From Fredericiella sp963839515 (GTDB lineage Bacteria > Chloroflexota > Anaerolineae > Caldilineales > Caldilineaceae), in NCBI GenBank assembly GCA_963839515.1, contig CAWIVN010000017.1:113594-177593 (forward strand): a DNA stretch of 64,000 nt, in the 5' to 3' direction. Both the position numbers and the translations under genes were made by a program. Within the stretch, counting starts at the first letter, position 1, and each line of letters begins with the position of its first letter. Below the pieces are notes generated by a model. It was not told the origin of the DNA. It worked only from the letters and a program-made list of their open reading frames with translations, and did not search any database. Shown here piece by piece: positions 1-8,496 of the stretch.

Positions 1-1539
1 CTTTGGTTGCCCTGGCTCCCCACGTTCTGGCGCCAGTCCACCGATCCGCCGGTCCCCCCCTGGCGCACCCCGTGGGGCTCGCTCGCCGCCTTTTTCCAGA
101 GCTTGTCTGAAACCCTGGCCGCTTTGCTTGTCGGCCAGACGCCGCCCGCAGCCATCACGCTGCCAGGCGGCGCCGGCCCATCCGCCGGCCCGGTCTGGCC
201 CTGGGCGATCGTCACCGCCCTCCTGCTCGTAGGTATGCTTGTGCTCACCGTCACCCGCGCCGGCCGTCGTACTACCCAACAGGCGCGCCGGGGCCTCTGG
301 CTGGCCGTCGCCACCGTCCTGCTCTACGTCTTCGTGCCCATCGCCATTCTGTACGCCGCCACGCTGCTGGGCACGCCCGTTTACCACGTCCGCTACCTGG
401 CCCTCTACGCCCCGCTCTTCCTGCTCGTGCCCGCCTGGCTCGTCGTCAACGCCTCAAGCCTGCGCACGGCGCTGGGAGCCGCCATGTGGGCCGGCCTGCT
501 CGCCGCCTTCGCCCTCTCCCTGCTGGCATTCTGGACGAACCCCATCTACCGCGCCGACGACCACCGCACCGCCGTGGCCGGTCTGGCTCAACGCTGGCGC
601 CCGGGCGACGCTATCCTCGCCAACGCCGGCTGGATCTACCCGATCCTCACCACCTACTGGCCAGGCGGCGCTGCCGCCACCTTCAACGGCGCGTCACTAT
701 CGCCGGAATCTAGCGCTCCGCCGCCGCTCCAGCCCCTCGTCCGTATATCTGACTACGCGCAAAATGCCGGTCAGCTGGCACTGGATACCCCACTGGTCGT
801 CCGTTCGGGTAGTGTAGACGGCCCACCCTCTCTCGGCTGGGGCGACCCCGCCTCCGATTTCTTTGCCATCAGCGAGGCCGACACCACCGCCGCCCTCGCC
901 ACCCTGGCGCAACACGCCCGCCGCATCTGGCACTACCGCCTCTACGACACCGTCAGCGACCCCAACGGCGCTATCCGCACCTGGCTCGCCACCAACACAA
1001 TGACCGTCACCGAAACTCCCATCCCGGGTCGCGATTACGGCCTGGTCCAGCTCTTCACCACTTGGCTCGGTGCGCCAGGTCCAGTGAACGACACAACCAA
1101 CGCTCGGGCCGGCGACACGGTCGCCACACCCATCGCCACCTTCGGCGACGCCGTCGCCCTCATCCCACCCTCTGTCCCGCCGACCGTCACCGCCGGCAGC
1201 TACCTCTACGTCGACCTACTTTGGCACGCCCAGCAAACCCTGGCGACTCTCCCCGCCGACCTCAGCACGAGCCTTCGCCTCTACGACGCCAACAACCAAC
1301 CCGTCGTCCAGGACGACGGCCCCCTCCACCATCTGCCCACCCGCGCCTGGAACCCAGCCCTGCTGTACCCCCAACCCGCAGCACTCCCCATCCCCGCCAA
1401 CCTCGCGCCGGGATCCTACTCACTGCAGATCATCGTCTATCGCCAGGACAATGCCGGGGCCCTGCCTGTGGATGCAACCGGAGGACAAACCTGGGAAATG
1501 GCAAAAGTGGAAGTGCTGCCGAAGACATCAGCCCAGTAG
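1..1539 (+). CDS. C-terminal part of a polytopic membrane protein, glycosyltransferase-like (partial at left edge)
   Basis: The reading frame is open to the first base, so the true start lies outside the window. About four membrane segments fall in the first 190 visible residues, the third carrying an HVRYLALYAPLFLLV stretch like the RY-x-x-x-x-P region of ArnT/PMT-type dolichyl-phosphate-sugar mannosyltransferases. The last 320 residues are a soluble, probably extracytoplasmic, mostly beta-rich domain with no motif I recognise. The architecture (membrane bundle plus large C-terminal domain) fits GT39/GT83-like enzymes that use lipid-linked sugars, but the catalytic N-terminus is not visible, so this is an inference from topology. 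The gene ends 12 bp into the convergent PIN-domain gene. Confidence 0.6.
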   Translation, partial: LWLPWLPTFWRQSTDPPVPPWRTPWGSLAAFFQSLSETLAALLVGQTPPAAITLPGGAGPSAGPVWPWAIVTALLLVGMLVLTVTRAGRRTTQQARRGLWLAVATVLLYVFVPIAILYAATLLGTPVYHVRYLALYAPLFLLVPAWLVVNASSLRTALGAAMWAGLLAAFALSLLAFWTNPIYRADDHRTAVAGLAQRWRPGDAILANAGWIYPILTTYWPGGAAATFNGASLSPESSAPPPLQPLVRISDYAQNAGQLALDTPLVVRSGSVDGPPSLGWGDPASDFFAISEADTTAALATLAQHARRIWHYRLYDTVSDPNGAIRTWLATNTMTVTETPIPGRDYGLVQLFTTWLGAPGPVNDTTNARAGDTVATPIATFGDAVALIPPSVPPTVTAGSYLYVDLLWHAQQTLATLPADLSTSLRLYDANNQPVVQDDGPLHHLPTRAWNPALLYPQPAALPIPANLAPGSYSLQIIVYRQDNAGALPVDATGGQTWEMAKVEVLPKTSAQ

Positions 1540-1992
1540 ATCGGCGAGGACAATAACGGAGAGATCTGTAACTCGCTGTAGCGCGCGGTCGTTCGTGATG
1601 AACGAGTCGCATCCCGATGCAATGGCAGCGGCAAGCTGAAGCGCATCAGGTAGACGCACAGAAAATCGTGCGCGCAATTCCGCTGCCACCTGTGCAACGT
1701 GAACATCGATTGTTATTACGTCGAGATTGATGCTATTCAGCAACAAGTTCAAATACTGCTCCCGCAAGTCGTTCCTGTGGAGCCGTAGCGGCAATACCGT
1801 GACTTCTGCAACGGTAATCGTCGAAGTCACTGCGCTGATGTCCCCAGAGTCCAGGCGCGCAAATAGCGGCGCCACAAGTGGCAGATAATCCGAATGTGCT
1901 TCCATCAAGTAGATAAACGGCGACGTGTCAATACCAACACGCGTAATGCCGGCAAATACCTCGTGTAGATCTGTCAAGGCCGCTCGTCCCAT
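1528..1992 (-). CDS. PIN-domain ribonuclease, VapC-like toxin
   Basis: A 154-residue protein of normal PIN-domain length. The acidic metal-binding set is visible: Asp22 in GIDTSPFIYL, Glu63 in TVAEVTV, Asp116 in RLPDALQLAAA and Asp135 in FITND. PIN proteins of this kind cleave RNA (often tRNA or rRNA) with Mg or Mn when freed from their antitoxin. The ATG overlaps the last codons of the upstream small gene by 19 bp, the usual translational coupling of antitoxin-toxin pairs. The 3' end overlaps the end of the convergent membrane gene by 12 bp. The domain assignment is strong; the toxin role is inferred from size and pairing. Confidence 0.85.
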   Translation of the reverse strand: MGRAALTDLHEVFAGITRVGIDTSPFIYLMEAHSDYLPLVAPLFARLDSGDISAVTSTITVAEVTVLPLRLHRNDLREQYLNLLLNSINLDVITIDVHVAQVAAELRARFSVRLPDALQLAAAIASGCDSFITNDRALQRVTDLSVIVLADLLG

Positions 1993-2195
1993 TCACGCCG
2001 CATCTGGTCAACATAATCCTGGGCGTCGATCCCTTGCCAGATCTCCTTACCCAGCCCCTGCAAGTCAGTTATACGATGCTGCTTGCCTGAAGTTGGCGCT
2101 GCCAGGTCTTGGGCAATCAAGGCCAGTAGCTGCAGTCGCGCCTCAGGTGGCAGTCCCCGAATCTGTTGGATGTACAGCACTTCAATATCTACCAT
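1974..2195 (-). CDS. Putative antitoxin of the PIN-domain toxin
   Basis: A small acidic protein of 73 residues placed directly before the PIN gene and overlapping it. I place the start at the ATG at 2195 because GAGGG lies 8 bases upstream; a longer GTG start at 2237 (87 residues) is possible but has no better ribosome site. The sequence contains LPPEARLQLLALIAQDL, and the tail DYVDQMRREWDERP resembles the short C-terminal region of antitoxins that wrap around PIN toxins. No ribbon-helix-helix or AbrB domain is clear by eye, so the family is open. The role is inferred from position. Confidence 0.6.
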   Translation of the reverse strand: MVDIEVLYIQQIRGLPPEARLQLLALIAQDLAAPTSGKQHRITDLQGLGKEIWQGIDAQDYVDQMRREWDERP

Positions 2196-2463
2196 GCCCA
2201 ATTCCCTCACAATACAGTCCACACCGTTCGCGGGCACCGACCTAAATCTGCGTAGATCTTACGTCATTTGTATATCAATTTTACCATAGAGCATTGTTGC
2301 CGTTTTGGTACGATAACCACTGTTGCCCGCTCTCCCCCGATTTCGGCCTCGCACCAACTGCTTCGCCTGCTCACAAATCATCGTTCCGAGCCGGCGAACG
2401 TCATCACCCTTCCACCCACTTCGATTTTGTCCCCCCTCCCCGCTGCCGCTATACTAACCGATC

Positions 2464-3528
2464 ATGAAGCAATTGACCCGCATCCTCCCGCCTGGACTCA
2501 GCGCGGCGCTCGCACTTGGCCTCCTGGTGGCTATCGCCAGGCCGGCCTACGCCTCCCAACCCTGCGAGCCACCCAACGTCATTCCCCAATCCGTCTGCGA
2601 TATGGATGCATTCTACGGCGACCGCCCCCGCCAGTCCCCCGTCGGCTGGAACATCTTCGTCCTCTCCGGCGAACCCGACTTCTACCAGGATGACCATACC
2701 TATTTTGGCGGCCCTAATCTGACGATCTGGAGCAACGGCGGCACCTTCAAGGCTGGCATCTATACCCAGGTTCCGGTCACAGCCGGCGCCGGCTACCGCG
2801 CCAGCATCTCCTGGGGCGCCCCCAATGCCCCCGATCTCTTTGGCCGCCAACTGGGCATCGACCCCACCGGCGGCACCGATCCCAACGCCCCAACCGTCAT
2901 CTGGGGACCTATGCACTGGGGCGAAGGCCGCATCCTCAACTACCCGCCGCCCGACGTCAATATTGACGTCAGGGCCCGCGCCGTGGGCGAAACCATGACG
3001 GTCTTCTTCCTGACCGACCATCCCAGCAGCAGTGGCGATAACCTGATCTTGGTCGACGCCATCGCCCTCTACCCGGACGAGAGCGCACCTGCCGCCATCG
3101 TCGCCCCGCCCACCAACACGCCCGAACCTACGGCCACACCCGAGCCGGTCCAGGAAGCTGCCTCGGCAGATGTCGCCGTAGCCGCAGCTGATGCCGCCGC
3201 TGAAGCCGCCGCCTTGGCCGCACCCGCCGCCATCGAAGTCCCCGCGACCGATACACCCACCCCCACCGCCACGCCGTTGCCGACCGACACGCCTACCGCC
3301 ACGCCGTCGCCCACGCCGACCGCTACCTTCACCCCCGTGCCTACCGCAACCTGGACGCCCCTGCCCACCGTCACCCCCGCCGGCCCGCTCGACGCGCAAG
3401 CCCTGCAAACCCGCGTCCGCGCCAACACGCGAACCCTCAGCGGCGGACTCATCTTCCTCGGCACCCTCAGCTTTACCGGCGCCGGCATCTTCGCCGGCAT
3501 GCTCTGGTTCCTCCGCCGCCGCACCTAG
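2464..3528 (+). CDS. Secreted, membrane-anchored protein with Thr/Pro-rich linker
   Basis: A 354-residue protein. Residues 1-32 form a signal peptide ending near ARPAYASQ. Residues 33 to about 205 form a globular beta-rich domain with many aromatic and Gly residues and a pattern like extracellular carbohydrate-binding or jelly-roll domains, though I cannot name a family. An Ala-rich stretch and then a linker of repeated TPTPTATP-type units cover about residues 215-310, typical of exported Chloroflexota proteins. The last 30 residues are a membrane helix followed by LRRRT, which would anchor the protein outside the cell. It stands alone between the toxin pair and ferritin. Function unknown. 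Confidence 0.75.
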   Translation: MKQLTRILPPGLSAALALGLLVAIARPAYASQPCEPPNVIPQSVCDMDAFYGDRPRQSPVGWNIFVLSGEPDFYQDDHTYFGGPNLTIWSNGGTFKAGIYTQVPVTAGAGYRASISWGAPNAPDLFGRQLGIDPTGGTDPNAPTVIWGPMHWGEGRILNYPPPDVNIDVRARAVGETMTVFFLTDHPSSSGDNLILVDAIALYPDESAPAAIVAPPTNTPEPTATPEPVQEAASADVAVAAADAAAEAAALAAPAAIEVPATDTPTPTATPLPTDTPTATPSPTPTATFTPVPTATWTPLPTVTPAGPLDAQALQTRVRANTRTLSGGLIFLGTLSFTGAGIFAGMLWFLRRRT

Positions 3529-3705
3529 CCCCTCGTGCCTGGCGCTGCCCCCTTTCGTCCCCCCTCACCACAAACCTTGTGGGCAGCGCCTCGCACGGCT
3601 TCGCCCCATCTCTCCCCTTTCGGCAAATTCGTTACAGAAAACGCGCCCAATCAGGCGTATACTCTTGTTATCAACCAAATCCTATCTCCACCCAGGAGTA
3701 AACCT

Positions 3706-4194
3706 ATGCTAAGTACCCAGATGCAGGACGCCCTCAACGGGCAGATCACGAAAGAGTTCTACGCCTCCCAGCTCTACCTGGCCATGTCCGCCCACTTCGA
3801 AGCCCTAAACTTGAGGGGCTTCGCCCACTGGATGCGCGTCCAGAGTGATGAGGAACGCGAACACGCTCTCAAGCTTTTCGACTTCATTCTTGCTCGTGGC
3901 GGCAGTGTCGAGCTGGGCGCCGTCGAGCAGCCGCCCGGCGAGTTTGGCGCACCAGTCGAGATCTTCCAGGCATCGCTCGCCCACGAACGCCGCGTCACTG
4001 CCTGGATCAACGAACTCTACGCCCGCGCCGCGTCCGAAAATGACTACGCCAGCCAGGTCTTTCTGCAGTGGTTCATCGACGAGCAGGTCGAGGAAGAGGC
4101 CAATGCTTCTGAAATGATCGACCGCCTCTCCATGGCCGGCGACAACAAGGCTGCCCTGCTCATGCTCGACACTGAGATGAAATCCCGCGGGTGA
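3706..4194 (+). CDS. ftnA: Bacterial non-haem ferritin
   Basis: Iron-storage ferritin subunit of 162 residues, the normal length for the non-haem FtnA family. It oxidises Fe(II) at a di-iron site in a four-helix bundle and stores mineral in a 24-mer. Visible hallmarks are EFYASQLYLAMSAHFE (helix A ligand Glu), EEREHALKLFDFI (ExxH ligands) and the helix C/D region VFLQWFIDEQVEEEA. I chose the ATG at 3706, preceded by CCAGGAGTAAACCT, rather than an upstream in-frame start that would add 57 non-ferritin residues. It overlaps the flavodoxin gene by 4 bases, and an iron ABC transporter follows, pointing to an iron-management cluster. Confidence 0.93.
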   Translation: MLSTQMQDALNGQITKEFYASQLYLAMSAHFEALNLRGFAHWMRVQSDEEREHALKLFDFILARGGSVELGAVEQPPGEFGAPVEIFQASLAHERRVTAWINELYARAASENDYASQVFLQWFIDEQVEEEANASEMIDRLSMAGDNKAALLMLDTEMKSRG

Positions 4195-4739
4195 CCGGCG
4201 CGGTGACGCGTATCGGCCTCTTTTACGGCAGCACCGACGGCCACACCGCCGCTGTTGCCGCAGAGTTGAAAGCCGGGCTCGACGCCTTTGCCCTGTCCGC
4301 AGGGGCAGAGGCGATCGAGCTTTTTGATGTCGCCGACTATTACCTGGAGGAAATGCTGGAGTTCGACTGCCTGATCCTCGGCATTCCGACCTGGAACCAC
4401 GGCCAGCTCCAACGCGACTGGGAAGGCGTGCTCGAAGAATTCGACGCCCTCGACCTGGCAGGCAAGCGCGCTGCGGTCTTTGGCCTCGGCGACCAGCTCG
4501 GCTATCCCGACACCTTCGCCGACGCCCTCTTCTTCATCGCCGACAAGCTGCGCCAACAAGGCGCCACGCTCGTCGGTTCCTGGCCCACCTGCGGCTACAC
4601 CTTCAATTCCTCCTGGGCCTGCGAAGACGACCGCTTCCTCGGCCTCATCCTCGACGAACACAACCAACCCGACCTCACGCAAGCCCGCGTAGAGGCCTGG
4701 GCCCACCAACTCTGGCAAGAATTTACGTCTGAATCATGA
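4191..4739 (+). CDS. fldA: Flavodoxin (long-chain type)
   Basis: FMN-containing electron carrier of 182 residues. The phosphate-binding loop FYGSTDGHT is at the N-terminus, the WNHGQLQRDW segment corresponds to the 50s loop with a Trp at the flavin, and GLGDQLGYPDTFADA plus SWPTCGYTF fit the long-chain family with the inserted loop. Start is GTG at 4191, overlapping the ferritin stop (GTGA), which implies translational coupling. Flavodoxins replace ferredoxin under iron limitation; coupling to ferritin could also provide electrons for releasing stored iron. That functional link is inferred. Confidence 0.92.
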   Translation: MTGAVTRIGLFYGSTDGHTAAVAAELKAGLDAFALSAGAEAIELFDVADYYLEEMLEFDCLILGIPTWNHGQLQRDWEGVLEEFDALDLAGKRAAVFGLGDQLGYPDTFADALFFIADKLRQQGATLVGSWPTCGYTFNSSWACEDDRFLGLILDEHNQPDLTQARVEAWAHQLWQEFTSES

Positions 4740-4771
4740 AAATCCCGGAAATCCCAAAAATCAAGGTTCAG
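4737..4771. repeat. Short phased AATC-type array, copy 1
   Basis: Between flavodoxin and the next gene lies a run of imperfect 10-11 bp units (aaaatcccgg, aaatcccaaa, aatcaaggttcag). The end AATCAAGGTTCAG recurs exactly before pgl at 10120-10132, which has the same kind of phased units. Function unknown; a curved-DNA or spreading microsatellite origin are both possible. Confidence 0.45.
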
Positions 4772-4773
4772 AC

Positions 4774-4779
4774 TATAAT
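4774..4779 (+). promoter_or_regulatory. Consensus -10 box, possible leaderless start
   Basis: A perfect TATAAT ends only 6 bases before the ATG at 4786, so transcription from it would begin at or next to the start codon and give a leaderless message. No good -35 hexamer is visible 16-18 bases upstream, where the phased array lies. No ribosome site precedes the ATG, which agrees with a leaderless message. Confidence 0.4.
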
Positions 4780-4785
4780 GCTCCC

Positions 4786-5292
4786 ATGAACACCAAGCAA
4801 CCGCTCAGCCGCCGCGACGCACTCTGGGCCAACCTCGTCAGTCCTTTTGGCTACGTCCTGGCCTTTTCCTACCCCGTCCTCGCCCTCTCCACCGGCGTGC
4901 GCGCTATCTACCAGCTCTTTTTCAAAGAGGATGTCGCCAACTACCTTCCGGTCTATCTCTCGGCCCTGGCTGCCATCCTCTACACTCTCGCTACTATCGG
5001 CTTTGCCTACCGCCGCAAGTGGACCTGGTGGCTCTCTGTCAGTGCGTTGGGCTTCGAGACGTTCATGACTCTGCTCATCGGCACGTTGAGCTTTGTAAAC
5101 CCTGAGTTGATCGGCCGCACGGTCTGGCGCCACTTCGGCGAGGACTACGGTTACTTCCCCCTCTTCCAGCCGCTGATCGGTCTCGTCTGGCTGCTCTGGC
5201 CGCTCACGATGGAAGCATACGGCATCCGCAAGAAAAAGCTCGCCCCCGTCTCGCCGAACGCACCGACCCTGCCGACCGACCATGCGGCCTGA
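4786..5292 (+). CDS. Small integral membrane protein of unknown function
   Basis: A 168-residue protein with about four membrane helices: near residues 17-37 (after the SPFGYVLAFSYPVL segment), 52-72, 80-100 and 127-145. The short cytoplasmic tail is basic (YGIRKKK). I recognise no family motif. The ATG at 4786 follows a TATAAT box by 6 bases. Its stop lies inside the start of the iron permease gene (overlap 11 bp), so it is probably co-transcribed with the transporter. A role in iron uptake is only suggested by position. Confidence 0.7.
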   Translation: MNTKQPLSRRDALWANLVSPFGYVLAFSYPVLALSTGVRAIYQLFFKEDVANYLPVYLSALAAILYTLATIGFAYRRKWTWWLSVSALGFETFMTLLIGTLSFVNPELIGRTVWRHFGEDYGYFPLFQPLIGLVWLLWPLTMEAYGIRKKKLAPVSPNAPTLPTDHAA

Positions 5293-6925
5293 CCTGCCTC
5301 TGTCCAACCCGCGTACCCAAAGGGCCCAGGGGGCCTGGACTGCCCGCTGGCGTAAAGCCAATGGCGCGCCCTTGCTGCTCACGGCAGCTGCCACGCTGGT
5401 GGCGCTCGCCATGCTGCTGCCACTCGCCTATCTTCTGATCCGTGCCGCCGAGGTTGGCCTGGTGGACGCGATCGCCAGCCTCACCAGTCCACGCACGCTC
5501 CTGGTAGTGGTCAACTCGGTCGTCCTCGCCGTGCTGGTCACCGGCATCTCGTTCGCCGTTTCCCTCCCGTTGGCCTGGCTCACAGTGCGCACCGACCTTC
5601 CCGGCCGCCACGTCTGGAGCCCATTGCTCGCCCTGCCCCTGGTCATCCCCACCTATGTCGGCGCTTATGCCCTCGTGTCGATGATGGGCCCGCGCGGCAT
5701 CGTCCAGGGCTGGCTTGAGCCGCTCGGCGTCGACCGCTTGCCCTCCATCTATGGCCTGTTTGGCGCAACCTGGGCGCTGACCATCTTTAGCTACCCTTAT
5801 CTCTATCTCAGCATCCGCGCCGGCTTCTTCAACCTCGATCCCGCCCAGGAGGAGGCCTCGCGCAGCCTTGGCTTTGGCGCCTGGCCCACCTTTTGGCGCG
5901 TAACGCTCCCCAATCTGCGCCCTGCCATCGTCTCGGGCTCGCTGCTGCTGGCGCTCTACGTGCTCAGCGACTTCGGCGCCGTCTCGCTGCTGCGCTTCAA
6001 CAGCTTTACCCGCGTCATCTACGTCCAGTACCAGAGTAGCTTTGACCGCAGCCAGGCCGCCCTGCTCTCGCTCGTGCTGGTCGCCTTGACGATCCTGCTC
6101 CTGGTCATCGCCCGCTTTGTCCAAGGCCGCCATCGCTACCACCGTGCCGGCGTCGGTGCCGCCCGCCGCCAAAAACCCATACCACTCGGTCGCTGGCGCA
6201 TTCCTGCCTTGCTTTTCTGCACAGCCGTAGTGACCGCCTCGCTCGTCATGCCGGTGGGTGTGGTCGTCTATTGGCTCCTGCGCGGCCTCGAGATGGGCGA
6301 AGAACTGCAGCCGGTCTGGACGTTTGCCGCCAACAGCGTCTATGTCTCGGCCCTGGCCGCTGCTGTCTGCCTTTTCTTCGCGCTGCCCGTCTCATACCTC
6401 CAGGTGCGCTTCCCCAGCCCTTACAGCGCCTGGCTGGGCCGCGCCGCCTACCTCGGCTACGCCCTGCCCGGCATCGTCGTCGCCCTTTCTCTGGTCTTTT
6501 TCGGCGCCAACTACGTGCCCATTCTCTATCAAACCATCTCCATGCTCGTTTTCGGCTACACCGTGCGCTTTCTGCCGCAAAGCCTCGGCACGTTGCGCAC
6601 CGGCTTGCTCCAGATTAGCCCACGGCTCGAGGAGGCCGCCCGCAGCCTGGGCCACAGCAAGCGGTGGACCTTCTGGCGCGTGACGCTCCCACTCCTGCGT
6701 CCGGGCATCTGGGCCGGCGCCGCGCTCGTATTTCTCACGACCATGAAGGAATTGCCCGTGACGTTGCTGTTGGCGCCAACCGGTTTCACCACCCTTGCCG
6801 TCTCGATCTGGTCGGCCACCAGCGAGGCCTTCTACGCCCGCGCCTCCGCCCCCGCCCTGCTGCTGGTGGCCGTGTCGGCGCTCTCGATCTTTATCGTCCT
6901 GCGCCAGGAGGAGGCCGGCCAATGA
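5282..6925 (+). CDS. fbpB: Ferric iron ABC transporter permease (fused two-domain type)
   Basis: A 547-residue inner-membrane protein made of two homologous permease halves, each with about six helices, as in FbpB/SfuB/HitB. Each half carries an EAA loop that docks on the ATPase: EEASRSLGFGAWPTFWRVTLP around residue 190 and EEAARSLGHSKRWTFWRVTLP around residue 450. This fused layout is typical for Fe(III) and related oxyanion importers. It overlaps the preceding small membrane gene by 11 bp and the ATPase gene by 4 bp, so the set is one operon. No periplasmic or lipoprotein iron-binding protein is encoded beside it. Substrate is inferred from family and the nearby ferritin and flavodoxin. Confidence 0.88.
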   Translation: MRPDLPLSNPRTQRAQGAWTARWRKANGAPLLLTAAATLVALAMLLPLAYLLIRAAEVGLVDAIASLTSPRTLLVVVNSVVLAVLVTGISFAVSLPLAWLTVRTDLPGRHVWSPLLALPLVIPTYVGAYALVSMMGPRGIVQGWLEPLGVDRLPSIYGLFGATWALTIFSYPYLYLSIRAGFFNLDPAQEEASRSLGFGAWPTFWRVTLPNLRPAIVSGSLLLALYVLSDFGAVSLLRFNSFTRVIYVQYQSSFDRSQAALLSLVLVALTILLLVIARFVQGRHRYHRAGVGAARRQKPIPLGRWRIPALLFCTAVVTASLVMPVGVVVYWLLRGLEMGEELQPVWTFAANSVYVSALAAAVCLFFALPVSYLQVRFPSPYSAWLGRAAYLGYALPGIVVALSLVFFGANYVPILYQTISMLVFGYTVRFLPQSLGTLRTGLLQISPRLEEAARSLGHSKRWTFWRVTLPLLRPGIWAGAALVFLTTMKELPVTLLLAPTGFTTLAVSIWSATSEAFYARASAPALLLVAVSALSIFIVLRQEEAGQ

Positions 6926-8037
6926 CCCGCAGCCAAGTCCCGCCTGCCGCCGCGCCGCGCAGTCGCGTGCCGGACCAGGTGCCCGCCGGCCCGACTGTTG
7001 CCGTCACCCCCAGCATTCGCCTCGAAGCAGTCGTCAAGCGCTTCGGTACGGTCGCTGCCGTCAACAGCGTCTCGTTGGCGCTGGCCAAGGGCCAGCTGCT
7101 CGCCCTGCTCGGCCCCAGCGGCTGCGGCAAGACCACCCTTCTGCGCCTGATCGCCGGCTTCGAACCGCTCGACGGCGGCGCCATCGAGATTGGCGGCGAA
7201 CGCGTCGCCGCCAGCGGCCTGCATGTACCCCCCGAACGCCGCCGCGTGGGCATGGTCTTCCAGGAATACGCCCTTTTCCCCCACCTCAACGTGGGCCAGA
7301 ATATTGCCTTTGGCCTCCACCGCTACGCGGGCGACGCCGGCAAGCGCGTGGCCGCCGTGACGGAAATGGTCGGTCTTGAGGGGCTCCAACGCCGCTTGCC
7401 CCACGAGCTCAGCGGCGGCCAACAGCAGCGCGTCGCCCTCGCCCGCGCCCTCGCCCCCGAGCCCGACTTGATCCTGCTCGACGAGCCATTCTCCAATCTC
7501 GATGCCGGCCTGCGCGTGCGTGTGCGCGCCGAGGTGCGCACGATTCTGCGCGCCGCCGGCGCCACTGCCATCTTTGTCACCCACGACCAGGAAGAGGCCC
7601 TCAGCCTCGTGGACCAGGTGGCCGTGATGCTTGGGGGGCGTGTCCACCAGGTCGGCCAGCCCCAGCAGCTCTACCACCAGCCTGCCACCCGCGCCGTCGC
7701 CGAGTTTATTGGCGACGCCAACTTCTTCCCCGGCGAGGCCCGCGGCCAGACGGTCGCCTGCGAACTAGGCGATCTCTTCCTCCAATATGCGGCCGACGGC
7801 CCCGTGGATGTGCTGGTTCGCCCCGAGAATGTCACCGTCAAACCCGCCCCACCCACCACGCAAAGCCGGGTCAAGAGCGTGCTCTTTTTTGGCCACGACC
7901 AGTTAGTCTCGATTCAGCTGCCCTCAGGCCGCGTGCTCGACGCTCGCGTCAGCCCAATCTACAACTTTGCCATCGGCCAGCCCGTCGCCGTCCAAGTCAA
8001 CGGCCTGGTGATGGCCTATCCCAGGAATGGAGCATAA
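6922..8037 (+). CDS. fbpC: ABC transporter ATP-binding protein, iron type
   Basis: ATPase of 371 residues that powers the permease encoded just upstream. Walker A GPSGCGKTT at residues 64-72, Q-loop FQEYALF, signature LSGGQQQR, Walker B LILLDEP and the switch His in FVTHDQEEA are all intact. The C-terminal 130 residues are a TOBE-type regulatory domain, as in FbpC and PotA/MalK relatives. The ATG at 6922 overlaps the permease stop and is preceded by AGGAGGAGG. The frame extends further upstream, but that part is antisense-free overlap with the permease and was rejected. FbpC is favoured over other importers because the partner is the fused FbpB-type permease. Confidence 0.88.
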   Translation: MTRSQVPPAAAPRSRVPDQVPAGPTVAVTPSIRLEAVVKRFGTVAAVNSVSLALAKGQLLALLGPSGCGKTTLLRLIAGFEPLDGGAIEIGGERVAASGLHVPPERRRVGMVFQEYALFPHLNVGQNIAFGLHRYAGDAGKRVAAVTEMVGLEGLQRRLPHELSGGQQQRVALARALAPEPDLILLDEPFSNLDAGLRVRVRAEVRTILRAAGATAIFVTHDQEEALSLVDQVAVMLGGRVHQVGQPQQLYHQPATRAVAEFIGDANFFPGEARGQTVACELGDLFLQYAADGPVDVLVRPENVTVKPAPPTTQSRVKSVLFFGHDQLVSIQLPSGRVLDARVSPIYNFAIGQPVAVQVNGLVMAYPRNGA

Positions 8038-8040
8038 ACC

Positions 8041-8487
8041 ATGCGTATCGCCGTTGGGTCCGACCATGCCGGTTTCCCCCTGAAAGACGCCGTGATCGAT
8101 GAGCTGCACCAGTTGGGTATCGACGTCGTCGACAAGGGTGGCTGGGACACCACACCCAGCGACTTTCCCGACTTTGCCGGCCTAGTGGGGCGCGCCATAC
8201 AGAATGGCGAGGCGGATCGCGGTATCCTTCTCTGTGGCAGTGGTGTCGGTGTCTGCATCGCCGCCAACAAGCTGCACGGCGTGCGCGCTGCCTTGACGCA
8301 CGACACCTACAGCGCCCACCAGGGCGTCGAGCACGACGGCATGAACGTCATGTGCTTGGGGTCGCGCATCATCGGCGAAGCACTCGCCCGCGAGTTGGTC
8401 AAGGCCTTCGTCTCGGCCGAGTTCCAGCACGAAGAGCGCTTCCTGCGCCGTGTCGGCAAAATCGATAAGCTCGAAGCTGAAGGTTGA
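8041..8487 (+). CDS. rpiB: Ribose-5-phosphate isomerase B
   Basis: Interconverts ribose 5-phosphate and ribulose 5-phosphate. The 148-residue length and motifs are typical of RpiB/LacAB: GSDHAGF at residues 6-12 with the substrate His/Asp, CGSGVGVCIAANK with the catalytic Cys, and RAALTHDTYSA. It begins 3 bases after the ABC ATPase and ends 9 bases before zwf, so it may be read with either group; functionally it belongs with zwf and pgl in the pentose phosphate pathway. Confidence 0.93.
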   Translation: MRIAVGSDHAGFPLKDAVIDELHQLGIDVVDKGGWDTTPSDFPDFAGLVGRAIQNGEADRGILLCGSGVGVCIAANKLHGVRAALTHDTYSAHQGVEHDGMNVMCLGSRIIGEALARELVKAFVSAEFQHEERFLRRVGKIDKLEAEG

Positions 8488-8496
8488 CCTATCGCA

